NCBI GenBank assembly: GCA_029960045.1
Contig: JASCOV010000007.1
Span: 1-64,000 of the forward strand
DNA from: Flavobacteriaceae bacterium PS02293
GTDB lineage: Bacteria > Bacteroidota > Bacteroidia > Flavobacteriales > Weeksellaceae
Reading direction: 5' to 3'
DNA: 64,000 bases
Positions 35,064-44,086 of the stretch are shown here, in pieces. Below the pieces are notes generated by a model. The model saw only the letters and a program-made list of their open reading frames with translations. It made no database searches and was not told the origin of the DNA. The position numbers were made by a program, and so were the translations under genes. Within the stretch, counting starts at the first letter, position 1, and each line of letters opens with the position of its first letter.

Positions 35064-37829
35064 ATGTCAACAAAAAAATATATGAAAGTCTTTGGTTTTC
35101 ATAAGGTTTATCGGACGGTATTCCTTTTGATTTTCCTGTTTTTCTCTTCTTGTAAACAATCTCAAAAAAATTCTGGCAAAATTGCTATCGGATTTTCTCA
35201 GGGTCTGGGGAATCATCCCTGGAGATTGGCAATGAACCATTCTATGGAGATACAGGCATCACTCCATTCCGAAGTGGAATTGAACATACAAAAGGCCGAA
35301 GGTTCTGTTAGTAAACAGCTTCATGATATACAGAAAATGATTGATAATGGCATGGACGTGATTATCATTTCGCCAATTGATCCCGAATCCTTGGTTCCTG
35401 TAGTAGAAAAAGCGGCTTCCAAAAATATTCCGGTTATTTTGCTTGACAGGAAGATCAATTCAGAAAAATACACAACATATATAGGTGCGGATAATACGGA
35501 GATTGGTAAAGAAGCGGCCAACTATATTCTTGCAGATTCGAAAATTGATAAAAAAATTCTGGAAATAAAAGGTGATGACCAGTCTTCACCAACTATTGAA
35601 AGAAGTCTGGGTTTCCAGCAAGTTATCAAAAATGATCCCAGCACAGACCTGATAAAAACTTTTAAAGGTCTTCCGGTAGATACCTTCAGGAAAACATTGG
35701 ATTCATTGGGAAATAAAAGTCTATATGTTTTTGCTTTTAATGATGAACTTGCTGCCAGTGCTTGGCAAGTTGCTCGAAATGCTGATGTGGAAAATCAGAT
35801 CAAATTTATCGGTGTAGACGGTCTCAATACCAAAGACGGCGGAATACAGATGGTTTTGGATGGAAAGCTGAATGCAACTTTACTCTATCCAACAGGAGGA
35901 GCGGAAGCAATAGAAACTGCTATTAAAATTCATAATGGCGGTGTCGTTCCGAAACGTATCAAACTTAGCACAACGATTATTGACAGAATGAATGCCGAGA
36001 TTATGCGTAATCAGTTTGATAAGATCATTGAACAACAGAGTGTTATAGAAAATCAGGTAACAGCGGTTAAAAAACAGGTCGAACTTTATTCTTCACAAAA
36101 AGAATTGTTTCGATGGTCTGTTATATTATTAATATTGATGTTTTGTCTGGTTGCATATGCCATTTATCTTATCTATGCCATCAAGATAAAAAATAAACAA
36201 CTTACACTTACCAACGAGAGAGTTACCATACAGAGAAACCAGATCGAGAACATAGCCAATGAGTTGAAAGATAGTAATGAAGCGAGGGTTAATTTTTTCA
36301 CAGGATTATCTCACGAATTTAAAACACCCATTACACTTATTCTCAGTTCATTGGAATCTTTGAGGGATTCGAGCAAAAGCAAAGGTACAAAACCATCATA
36401 TGAGCTGGAATTGATAAATAAAAATTCCAATAGATTGTTGCGATTGGTAGATAATTTATTGGATTTTAGAAAAGTGGAAAATCAGACATTCAATTTAAGG
36501 GTTTCCAAGACGAATATTTATGATTTTACTTATGGAATTTTTCGTGATTTTGAAAATGAAGCCAAGAAAAGAAATGTAAAATTTGATATCCATTCCCAGA
36601 AAAAAAATCTTGAGCTCTATATCGATAGAAATCTTATGGACAAAGTCTATTTCAATCTGTTGTCGAATGCCTTCAAATTTACGCCTGACAATGGGAAAAT
36701 AGAAATTACTATCCAGGAAAAAGGCAATCAGGCTGTCATTATTTTCAAAGATAATGGTATAGGTATTCCTGAAAAAGAAATCAGTGGTGTTTTCGAGGCT
36801 TACTTCAAGGGTTCTAATAACAGGAAAAATAGCTCAGGTATTGGGCTTCACCTCAGCAAACAATTTGTGGAGCTTCATCTTGGGAAAATAGAGGTAAGCT
36901 CATTTCAAGGAACTCAGTTCGTTATAACCCTTTTTAAAGGAAATAAGCACTTTAATGAAGATCAGATCGTGAAAGAACCTGATTTGATAGACGCAGAAAC
37001 CTTGTCAAAAGATACATTTTTGGAGATCACGGAAGAAGAATCATTTTCAGGAAATACTGATCCACAGGGAGAGCGGTATTCTCTGCTACTGATAGAAGAC
37101 AATACGGATCTGTCTTATTTTCTGAGCAATAAGCTGCAAAACGAATATGATATTTTATTATCCGACGGGATGGATGCGATCGAAAAAGCTGTAAGTGAGA
37201 TTCCTGATGTTATTGTCTGTGATGTCAATCTCCCTGATAAAAACGGTTTCGAGATCTGTGAGATCCTGAAAAACGATCTTAGAACGTCTCATATTCCTGT
37301 AATCATTCTGACAGCTTTGGATAACAAAGAGTCATATCTTCAGGGTCTTAAAGCCGGTGTGGATCTTTATCTTACCAAACCTTTTAGCTATCCGATCCTT
37401 ACCCAGTCTGTTAGATCTTTACTCTATAACCGCGAAAAACTGAGATATTATTATACAAATAATATTGGCAAAATTGTGGATAGCAAATCTTTCGGAAGTA
37501 TTGAACAAACTTTTGTGAACAAGCTGAACCAGATTATAAAGAATAATATTGATAATCCTGAATTTTCAGTAGAAAACCTTGCAGACGACCTCAATATTTC
37601 CAGAATACAGCTTTATAGGAAGATAAAAGCAATGTTCAATATCAATGTCAACGACTATATTAATAATTTCCGCTTGGAACAAGCAAAGTCGATGCTGCAG
37701 GATCAAGGTTTTACAATTTCTGAAATTGCATATAAGACAGGTTTTTCTTCTCCGAATTATTTTTCTACGGTTTTTAAAAATAAATTTGGTGTATCTCCCA
37801 ATGCTTTTCGGAAGTCACCAAATGAATAA
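35064..37829 (+). CDS. Hybrid two-component system regulator with periplasmic sugar-binding domain (fructan sensor, BT1754-like)
   Basis: 921 residues. An N-terminal helix ends at Cys30. A periplasmic-binding-protein type I domain (~37-315: IAIGFSQGLGNHPW, IIISPIDPESLVP, IGVDGLNTKDGG) precedes a membrane helix (~348-372), a histidine kinase (His417 in GLSHEFKTP; N box NLLSNAFKF; SSGIGLHLS), a receiver domain (Asp720 in VIVCDVNLPD; Lys in YLTKPF) and an AraC-type helix-turn-helix at the end (SEIAYKTGFSSPNYFSTVFK). Regulators with this sugar-binding sensor, such as BT1754, detect fructose in the periplasm and switch on fructan loci. The downstream GH32 and fructokinase genes support the same signal here. 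It is a single-gene unit just upstream of the operon it probably controls. Confidence 0.92.
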   Translation: MSTKKYMKVFGFHKVYRTVFLLIFLFFSSCKQSQKNSGKIAIGFSQGLGNHPWRLAMNHSMEIQASLHSEVELNIQKAEGSVSKQLHDIQKMIDNGMDVIIISPIDPESLVPVVEKAASKNIPVILLDRKINSEKYTTYIGADNTEIGKEAANYILADSKIDKKILEIKGDDQSSPTIERSLGFQQVIKNDPSTDLIKTFKGLPVDTFRKTLDSLGNKSLYVFAFNDELAASAWQVARNADVENQIKFIGVDGLNTKDGGIQMVLDGKLNATLLYPTGGAEAIETAIKIHNGGVVPKRIKLSTTIIDRMNAEIMRNQFDKIIEQQSVIENQVTAVKKQVELYSSQKELFRWSVILLILMFCLVAYAIYLIYAIKIKNKQLTLTNERVTIQRNQIENIANELKDSNEARVNFFTGLSHEFKTPITLILSSLESLRDSSKSKGTKPSYELELINKNSNRLLRLVDNLLDFRKVENQTFNLRVSKTNIYDFTYGIFRDFENEAKKRNVKFDIHSQKKNLELYIDRNLMDKVYFNLLSNAFKFTPDNGKIEITIQEKGNQAVIIFKDNGIGIPEKEISGVFEAYFKGSNNRKNSSGIGLHLSKQFVELHLGKIEVSSFQGTQFVITLFKGNKHFNEDQIVKEPDLIDAETLSKDTFLEITEEESFSGNTDPQGERYSLLLIEDNTDLSYFLSNKLQNEYDILLSDGMDAIEKAVSEIPDVIVCDVNLPDKNGFEICEILKNDLRTSHIPVIILTALDNKESYLQGLKAGVDLYLTKPFSYPILTQSVRSLLYNREKLRYYYTNNIGKIVDSKSFGSIEQTFVNKLNQIIKNNIDNPEFSVENLADDLNISRIQLYRKIKAMFNINVNDYINNFRLEQAKSMLQDQGFTISEIAYKTGFSSPNYFSTVFKNKFGVSPNAFRKSPNE

Positions 37830-37865
37830 TTACTCCTAAACCAAATGGATTTCATATAATAACCC

Positions 37866-37894
37866 TGTAACATTTTTATAATTGAATGTTACAA
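37866..37894 (+). promoter_or_regulatory. Inverted repeat TGTAACAT-N12-ATGTTACA upstream of the fructan operon
   Basis: Perfect 8-bp arms (37866-37873 and 37886-37893). It carries the GTTACAA half-site also found before the sensor gene at 34939. No T-run follows, which argues against a terminator. Candidate site for the hybrid sensor. Confidence 0.4.
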
Positions 37895-37967
37895 AATTGA
37901 ATTTAACCAAATATTTGATTTTTAAATTGAATTTTAATTGATTGATTTTCAAGTAATTATAATTTAA

Positions 37968-37982
37968 TTAACAATTAGTTAA
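37968..37982 (+). promoter_or_regulatory. TTAAC-N5-GTTAA dyad upstream of the fructan operon
   Basis: A perfect 5-bp dyad with 5-bp spacer, 85 bp before the MFS gene. The same dyad with the same spacing lies 33 bp before the first structural gene of the alpha-glucan locus (51837-51851). Candidate site of a shared, perhaps global, regulator. Confidence 0.35.
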
Positions 37983-38067
37983 CGTTAATGAAATATTTTG
38001 AAACAAAATTAGACTGCTAGGTAGCCATCTGTCAATACATTAGCCACAAACAAATAATAATTGACAA

Positions 38068-39378
38068 ATGAATAAAATTGTAATGTGGTCTGTTATTGCA
38101 GCACTGGCAGGTTTTCTTTTCGGATTCGACGTTGTAGTGATTTCTGGGGCTGACAAAAAATTGCAAACTCTTTGGAACAGTTCAGATGCTTTTCATGGGG
38201 CGGTTGTAATGGGAATGGCATTGTGGGGGACTGTAATTGGTGCTATTTTCGGAGGTATCCCGACAAATAAATTTGGAAGAAAAAAAACACTTTTGGCTAT
38301 TGGAGTTCTTTATGCTTTATCTGCTATAGGAACTGCATTTTCCAATGACCCTTATATATTTTCATTTTTTAGATTTATGGGAGGTTTGGGAGTAGGAGCT
38401 TCTACAATTGCTGCTCCAACATATATTTCAGAAATAGCCCCGGCAAAGAACCGTGGAAAACTGGTTTCGCTTTATCAGTTTAATATTGTTTTTGGGATCT
38501 TAGTTGCTTTTTTATCTAATTATCTGCTTAATGGTATTGGCGACAATGACTGGCGATGGATGCTTGGCATACAGGCTATTCCTGCAAGTATCTATACCAT
38601 ATTTGTTCTTTCTATTCCGGAAAGTCCAAGATGGCTGGTATCTCAGTCAAAAATAGAAGATGCTAAAAAAGTTATGAAAATTGTGGATCCCGATCAGGAT
38701 GCGGAAATTCTGGTTTCTCAGATGCAGGATACAAATGCAGAAACACCAGAAGAAAACATCTTTATGAAAAAATACCGTTTTCCGCTTATGCTGGCATTTT
38801 TTGTAGCTTTCTTTAACCAAATGTCAGGTATCAATGCCTTTTTATACTATGCGCCAAGAATTTTTGGTGAAGCAGGATTGGGTGAGAAAACGGCACTTCT
38901 CAGCAGTATTGGAATAGGTATAGTGAATATGGTTTTCACACTTTTAGGTGTTAATCTAATTGATAAAGTAGGAAGAAGAACCTTGATGTACATTGGGTCT
39001 GTTGGTTACATTATCTCTTTGGGACTTGTTTCAATGGCCTTTTATTTCCATTGGTCGGGATTGGCTATTCCTATTTTTTTATTCCTATTTATTGCATCCC
39101 ATGCTATTGGGCAGGGAACTGTGATCTGGGTATTCATTTCAGAGATATTTCCAAATCATTTACGTGCTTCCGGTCAGGCTTTTGGAAGTTCGACACATTG
39201 GGTCTTAGCAGCGATTATTCCTTCTTTAATTCCAACATTATTTTCTACCATTGGTGCAGGAACTGTGTTTTTGGTTTTTACGATAGCAATGGTATTCCAA
39301 TTATTGTTCGTGATGTTTATGATGCCGGAAACCAAAGGCTTATCTCTGGAAAAATTAAGTGAAACACTTACAAAATAA
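38068..39378 (+). CDS. Sugar porter family MFS transporter (probably fructose)
   Basis: 436 residues with twelve predicted helices and sugar-porter signatures: GFLFGFDVVVISGA in helix 1, NKFGRKKTL, RFMGGLGVGAST, PESPRWLV after helix 6, FFNQMSGINAFLYYAP, DKVGRRTL and PETKGLSLE at the end. Proton-coupled monosaccharide uptake across the inner membrane is the family role. As the first gene of the fructan operon (5 bp before GH32) it most likely imports fructose released in the periplasm, and the fructokinase at the end of the operon fits this. Confidence 0.88.
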   Translation: MNKIVMWSVIAALAGFLFGFDVVVISGADKKLQTLWNSSDAFHGAVVMGMALWGTVIGAIFGGIPTNKFGRKKTLLAIGVLYALSAIGTAFSNDPYIFSFFRFMGGLGVGASTIAAPTYISEIAPAKNRGKLVSLYQFNIVFGILVAFLSNYLLNGIGDNDWRWMLGIQAIPASIYTIFVLSIPESPRWLVSQSKIEDAKKVMKIVDPDQDAEILVSQMQDTNAETPEENIFMKKYRFPLMLAFFVAFFNQMSGINAFLYYAPRIFGEAGLGEKTALLSSIGIGIVNMVFTLLGVNLIDKVGRRTLMYIGSVGYIISLGLVSMAFYFHWSGLAIPIFLFLFIASHAIGQGTVIWVFISEIFPNHLRASGQAFGSSTHWVLAAIIPSLIPTLFSTIGAGTVFLVFTIAMVFQLLFVMFMMPETKGLSLEKLSETLTK

Positions 39379-39383
39379 AAAAT

Positions 39384-40952
39384 ATGAAGATCATAAGATC
39401 AACGGCGTTAGCCATTGGATTAATATTTATGTACAATTTCAACGCTCAGACAACACAAGCATTATCCAAGGAAGAGCAATTATACAGGCCCAATTATCAT
39501 TTCACACCACAAAAAGGCTGGATGAATGATCCCAACGGATTGTTTTATCTCAATGGTACTTATCATTTATTTTTTCAGCATACGCCATTTCAAAGTGTAC
39601 CGGATTTCAGTAAAATGCATTGGGGCCATGCAATAAGTAAAGATCTTATAAAATGGGAGGAACTTGTTCCGGCGATTGCCTATGATGAGAAAGGCGCAAT
39701 ATTCTCCGGGAGTGCAGTTGTGGATAAGGATAATACATCCGGATTTGGTGATGGGAAGAATGTTCCCGTGGTAGCAATCTTTACTTACCACGATATGAAG
39801 AAGGAGAAAGCCGGAGAAATTGATGCACAGTCTCAGGCAATAGCTTATTCATTGGACAACGGAAAAACCTGGACCAAATACAGCAATAATCCCGTATTGA
39901 AAAATCCGGGAATAAAAGATTTCCGGGATCCAAAAGTATTCTGGGATTCCAAAAGGAAACAATGGGTATTGGGATTGGCGGCTCAGGACAGACAGCATTT
40001 TTATGCCTCGAAAAACCTGAAAGACTGGAAATTCCTTTCAGAGTTTGGTAAAGATGTCGGAGGGCACGGCGGCGTTTGGGAATGCCCGGATCTTTTCCCG
40101 ATCAAAGTAGAGGGGACCAATGAAGAAAAATGGGTACTTATTGTTAATATCAATCCGGGTGGTCCGAATGGCGGTTCTGCAGCACAGTATTTTGTAGGAG
40201 ATTTTGACGGAAAAACTTTCAGGATGGATGATGTTTTCACAAAGCAGCTCGAAAAAGAAAAGGTCGTCTGGCTGGATTGGGGAAGGGATAATTATGCAAG
40301 TGTCTCTTTTGACAATGTTCCGGATAACAAAAGGGTAATTGTCGGATGGATGTCCAATTGGGACTATTCTCCGGATGTGCCTACGGAAAAATGGAGAAGC
40401 AGTTCCACAATTCCGCGTGAAGTGACTTTGAGAAAGAGTAAAGAAGGCTACACATTAGCAAGCATTCCTGTTTCCCAACTCAAAAATTACGAGGGAAAAA
40501 TAATCAAAAAAGAAATTAGTCTTGTTTCTGATAAAAAACTCATCAGTAAAGGAGAAATAGACCTGACCAAGGTAGTTGTTGATATTGATTTCAAAAAAAT
40601 GACAGCGGGAGTTTACACATTTGTTCTGAAAAATGATCTTGGCGAAAAGGTAAGTTTTGGGATTGATAACATCAACAAAGAACTTTTTATAGATCGTACC
40701 AAATCTGGGAAAACTGATTTCAAAGACAATTTTGCAGACAGGATTTCAAAAGCGCCATTAGCAAAAAAATACAAGAACTCAACTTTCAAAATTTTGCTGG
40801 ATAAAACTTCTCTTGAGATATTTTTTGAAAACGGAGAAAAAGTAATGACCGAAATTTTCTTTCCTAATGAAAGTTTTTCAGAGCTATTGATTTCTACAGA
40901 TACCAAAGGAAGCATTCTGAATATGAGTGCACATCAGCTTAATATTAAATAA
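39384..40952 (+). CDS. GH32 exo-fructanase (levanase/inulinase type), periplasmic
   Basis: 522 residues. Signal peptide MKIIRSTALAIGLIFMYNFNAQ with no lipobox, so periplasmic. The GH32 five-bladed propeller carries the canonical nucleophile motif KGWMNDPNG (Asp49), transition-state stabiliser FRDPK (Asp182) and acid/base WECPDLF (Glu233). A C-terminal beta-sandwich follows (~370-520). Members split terminal fructose from levan, inulin or sucrose by a retaining mechanism. It probably digests oligosaccharides imported by the SusC/SusD pair to fructose for the MFS porter. Confidence 0.93.
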   Translation: MKIIRSTALAIGLIFMYNFNAQTTQALSKEEQLYRPNYHFTPQKGWMNDPNGLFYLNGTYHLFFQHTPFQSVPDFSKMHWGHAISKDLIKWEELVPAIAYDEKGAIFSGSAVVDKDNTSGFGDGKNVPVVAIFTYHDMKKEKAGEIDAQSQAIAYSLDNGKTWTKYSNNPVLKNPGIKDFRDPKVFWDSKRKQWVLGLAAQDRQHFYASKNLKDWKFLSEFGKDVGGHGGVWECPDLFPIKVEGTNEEKWVLIVNINPGGPNGGSAAQYFVGDFDGKTFRMDDVFTKQLEKEKVVWLDWGRDNYASVSFDNVPDNKRVIVGWMSNWDYSPDVPTEKWRSSSTIPREVTLRKSKEGYTLASIPVSQLKNYEGKIIKKEISLVSDKKLISKGEIDLTKVVVDIDFKKMTAGVYTFVLKNDLGEKVSFGIDNINKELFIDRTKSGKTDFKDNFADRISKAPLAKKYKNSTFKILLDKTSLEIFFENGEKVMTEIFFPNESFSELLISTDTKGSILNMSAHQLNIK

Positions 40953-40965
40953 AAAACTAAATATT

Positions 40966-43900
40966 ATGAAGAAATATAAAATAGCAATTGCTTTTTGCCT
41001 TCTTCCATTTTCCTATGCATTTGCACAGGAAATAATAAAAGGGAAGGTAGTTTCTGCAAATCAGAAACCTCTAAGCGGAGTCACGGTAACGGTTTCTGAA
41101 ACTGGATCCAATACCACAACCGACAGTAATGGTGCATTTCAAATCAATGATTTGCAAAAAGGAAACACCTTGATTTTTACTTATCCCGATTATTCTACAC
41201 AAGAAGTGGTAGTCAATGAAAAGAACATCCTTAACATTGTTCTTGCTTCAGAGAAAATCAAAAATATCGAGGAGGTCATCGTAACTGGTTATACCAAACA
41301 GAAAAAAGCGGATATTACAGGAGCTGTTGCAGTGGTTGATATGAAGGATCTGAACAAACAATCAGAACCAAATCCCATCAAATCTTTGCAAGGTAGAGTT
41401 GCTGGTGTCAATATCACGACAGATGGCTCTCCGTCTGGTAGCAATACAAAAGTTTTGATCCGTGGTGTAGGAACGCTAAATAATACGGATCCTCTGTATG
41501 TTATTGACGGCGTTCCTACAAAAGCCGGGATGCACGAGCTGAACTCCAGTGATATAGAAAGTATGCAAGTGCTGAAAGATGCGTCTTCTGCAAGTATCTA
41601 TGGTTCCAGGGCTGCCAATGGTGTGATCATCATCACAACCAAGAAGGGAAAAAAAGGTAAAATGAAAATTGACCTCAATTACTATACTTCTTTTTCTCAA
41701 TATGCTAAGAAAACTTCTGTACTTAATGCAAAAGAATTTGGACAGGTACTTTGGCAGGCCAACATCAATGACGGACTGGATCCAAACAGCAACAACCTGA
41801 GCTATAATTTTGACTGGAATGTCCAAAATGGACTGCCGACACTTAATAATATATCTGTTCCGGAATATCTGGATGCTGCAAAAACCATAAAATCTGCCAA
41901 TACAAATTGGTATGATGAAGTTTCCCAGACCGGTGTCGCAAACTCATTGGATTTCTCAGCTTCAAGTGCTTCGGACAAAGGTTCTTATTTCTTTTCGATG
42001 GGGTATTATGATAATGATGGAATAGTGAAGCTTACGGATTTCAAAAGACTATCTGCCCGTGTAAACACTTCGTATAATTTCTTTGACGGAAAGTTGAAAA
42101 TTGGAGAAAATTTCACCTTCACTAAAACGAATGAGGTTATGGATCCGGGAGTATTGGATCCTGCGTTGCGTGCGTTACCGATAATTCCAGTTCACACAAT
42201 TGACGGCATAGGCTGGGGCGGACCGGTCGGAGGTATGAATGACAGGCAGAACCCAGTAAGACTTCTGGAATATAACAAGGATAATGGTTACAAATATCAG
42301 AGATTTTTCGGAAACGTATTCGCGGAACTTCAACCGGTAAAAAATCTTACTTTACGATCCAGCTTTGGAGTTGACCTGTCTAATTATTACAAAAGGACTT
42401 TACAAAGAAGTTATGTCTCCGGATATCTGCAGAATAAAACCAATGCTGTAAACATCGACCAGTCAGATACCCAAAAATGGACATGGTCCAATACTGCACA
42501 ATTTACCGCAAAAACAGGCAATCATCATTTTGATATTCTTGGTGGTATGGAAATGTACCGGGATCAGTATGATAATACTTGGCTAAGAAAAGAAGGCTTT
42601 TTGATAGAAACACCAGATTATATGTATCCTGATGCAGGAACAGGAGATGCTTTCAACGGAGGGACTTCAACATTATACAGCCTGCTTTCTTATTTTGGTA
42701 AATTTTCCTACGATTACGATAACCGTTACCTGTTTTCTGCGACTTTGCGTTATGACGGTTCTTCCAGATTCGGTAAAAATAACCGGTTCGGGACATTTCC
42801 TGCATTTTCTGCCGGATGGAGGATTAATAAAGAAAAATTTGCACAAGATGTTATTCCATTCTTTTCAGATCTTAGACTGCGTGCAGGATGGGGACAAACG
42901 GGTAATCAGGAGATCAGCAACTCTGCGGTCTATTCGCTTTACATTGCCAATTATGCAGGAGGAAATCCAACCTGGGCAACTTCTTATGGAACAGCTTATG
43001 ATATTTCCGGGGTTGGAAGCGGATTATTGGCATCAGGTTTTATCGCAACACAGACAAAAAATGATGATTTGAAATGGGAAACTACCACACAAACCAATCT
43101 CGGCTTGGATTTCGGATTTTTTAATCAAAAACTGACGGGTAGTGTTGATGTTTACAAAAAGGAAACAAAAGACATCCTGGTATTGCCACCCTATCTCGGT
43201 GTGATCGGGGAAGGAGGAGACCGATGGATCAATGGTGCATCTATGGAAAACAAAGGGATTGAAATTGCACTGTCCTATCAGAATGAAACATCAGGTGGTT
43301 TCCGATATGAAGTTTCAGGTAACGTTTCTATGAACCGAAACAAAATTACCGAACTTCCGCAATCTGTTGTTAACAATTATGGAGGAAATGGAACAACGGA
43401 TAATATTTTAGGACGACCGATCAACTCCATGTACGGTTATGTTGCCGATGGACTTTTTCGCACACAGGGAGAGTTAGATAGTTCTGCTGATCAACCGGGA
43501 AAAGGATTAGGAAGGATTCGATATGCAGATCTTAACGGAGATGGTGTGATCAATGATAAGGACAGAACCTGGTTAGGTAATCCAAATCCTGGTTTTATGT
43601 ATGGTCTTAACATCAATTTGTCTTATAAGAATTTTGATTTGTCCACATTCTGGCAGGGCATAGGTGATGTAGATGTCATCAATTCTAAGAAATATCAGAC
43701 TGATTTTTGGAGTGTTGATGATGTTGGTTCCAACAAAGGAACACGTCTTTTGAATGCATGGTCTCCACAAAATCCAAATTCTGATATTCCTGCGCTTACA
43801 ACAGTAGACGGCAATGCAGAATCCAGATTGTCATCCTATTATATCGAAAACGGAAGTTATGTGAAACTGAGGGTCCTGCAGTTGGGTTACACTTTCCCGA

Positions 43901-44067
43901 AATCTCTTATGGAGCATTATAAAATTGTCAATTTCAGAATTTATACAAGCGTTCAGAATCTCTTGACTATAAAATCCAAAAGCTTCACAGGAATTGACCC
44001 GGAGACACCGGCGTTCGGTTATCCGCTACCACTGACATTCAATTTTGGAGTTAATTTTTCCCTTTAA
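40966..44067 (+). CDS. SusC-like TonB-dependent transporter of the fructan locus
   Basis: 1,033 residues from the ATG at 40966. Signal peptide (CLLPFSYAFAQ), carboxypeptidase-like domain (~20-100: IIKGKVVSANQKPLSGVTV), TonB box region (IEEVIVTGYTKQKKADITGA), plug with RGVGTLNNTDPLYVIDGVP, DASSASIYGSRAANGVIIIT, and a large barrel ending FNFGVNFSL. Typical size for SusC. It imports fructo-oligosaccharides across the outer membrane together with the SusD partner encoded 19 bp downstream. Confidence 0.95.
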   Translation: MKKYKIAIAFCLLPFSYAFAQEIIKGKVVSANQKPLSGVTVTVSETGSNTTTDSNGAFQINDLQKGNTLIFTYPDYSTQEVVVNEKNILNIVLASEKIKNIEEVIVTGYTKQKKADITGAVAVVDMKDLNKQSEPNPIKSLQGRVAGVNITTDGSPSGSNTKVLIRGVGTLNNTDPLYVIDGVPTKAGMHELNSSDIESMQVLKDASSASIYGSRAANGVIIITTKKGKKGKMKIDLNYYTSFSQYAKKTSVLNAKEFGQVLWQANINDGLDPNSNNLSYNFDWNVQNGLPTLNNISVPEYLDAAKTIKSANTNWYDEVSQTGVANSLDFSASSASDKGSYFFSMGYYDNDGIVKLTDFKRLSARVNTSYNFFDGKLKIGENFTFTKTNEVMDPGVLDPALRALPIIPVHTIDGIGWGGPVGGMNDRQNPVRLLEYNKDNGYKYQRFFGNVFAELQPVKNLTLRSSFGVDLSNYYKRTLQRSYVSGYLQNKTNAVNIDQSDTQKWTWSNTAQFTAKTGNHHFDILGGMEMYRDQYDNTWLRKEGFLIETPDYMYPDAGTGDAFNGGTSTLYSLLSYFGKFSYDYDNRYLFSATLRYDGSSRFGKNNRFGTFPAFSAGWRINKEKFAQDVIPFFSDLRLRAGWGQTGNQEISNSAVYSLYIANYAGGNPTWATSYGTAYDISGVGSGLLASGFIATQTKNDDLKWETTTQTNLGLDFGFFNQKLTGSVDVYKKETKDILVLPPYLGVIGEGGDRWINGASMENKGIEIALSYQNETSGGFRYEVSGNVSMNRNKITELPQSVVNNYGGNGTTDNILGRPINSMYGYVADGLFRTQGELDSSADQPGKGLGRIRYADLNGDGVINDKDRTWLGNPNPGFMYGLNINLSYKNFDLSTFWQGIGDVDVINSKKYQTDFWSVDDVGSNKGTRLLNAWSPQNPNSDIPALTTVDGNAESRLSSYYIENGSYVKLRVLQLGYTFPKSLMEHYKIVNFRIYTSVQNLLTIKSKSFTGIDPETPAFGYPLPLTFNFGVNFSL

Positions 44068-44086
44068 TTTTTTAAATAATAATCAA

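Noticed and set aside
37866..37894. Terminator for the hybrid sensor gene
   Set aside because: The inverted repeat is not followed by a T-run on the plus strand; kept as a candidate operator instead.
42632..43072. 146-codon plus-strand frame
   Set aside because: Out-of-frame shadow inside the SusC barrel region.
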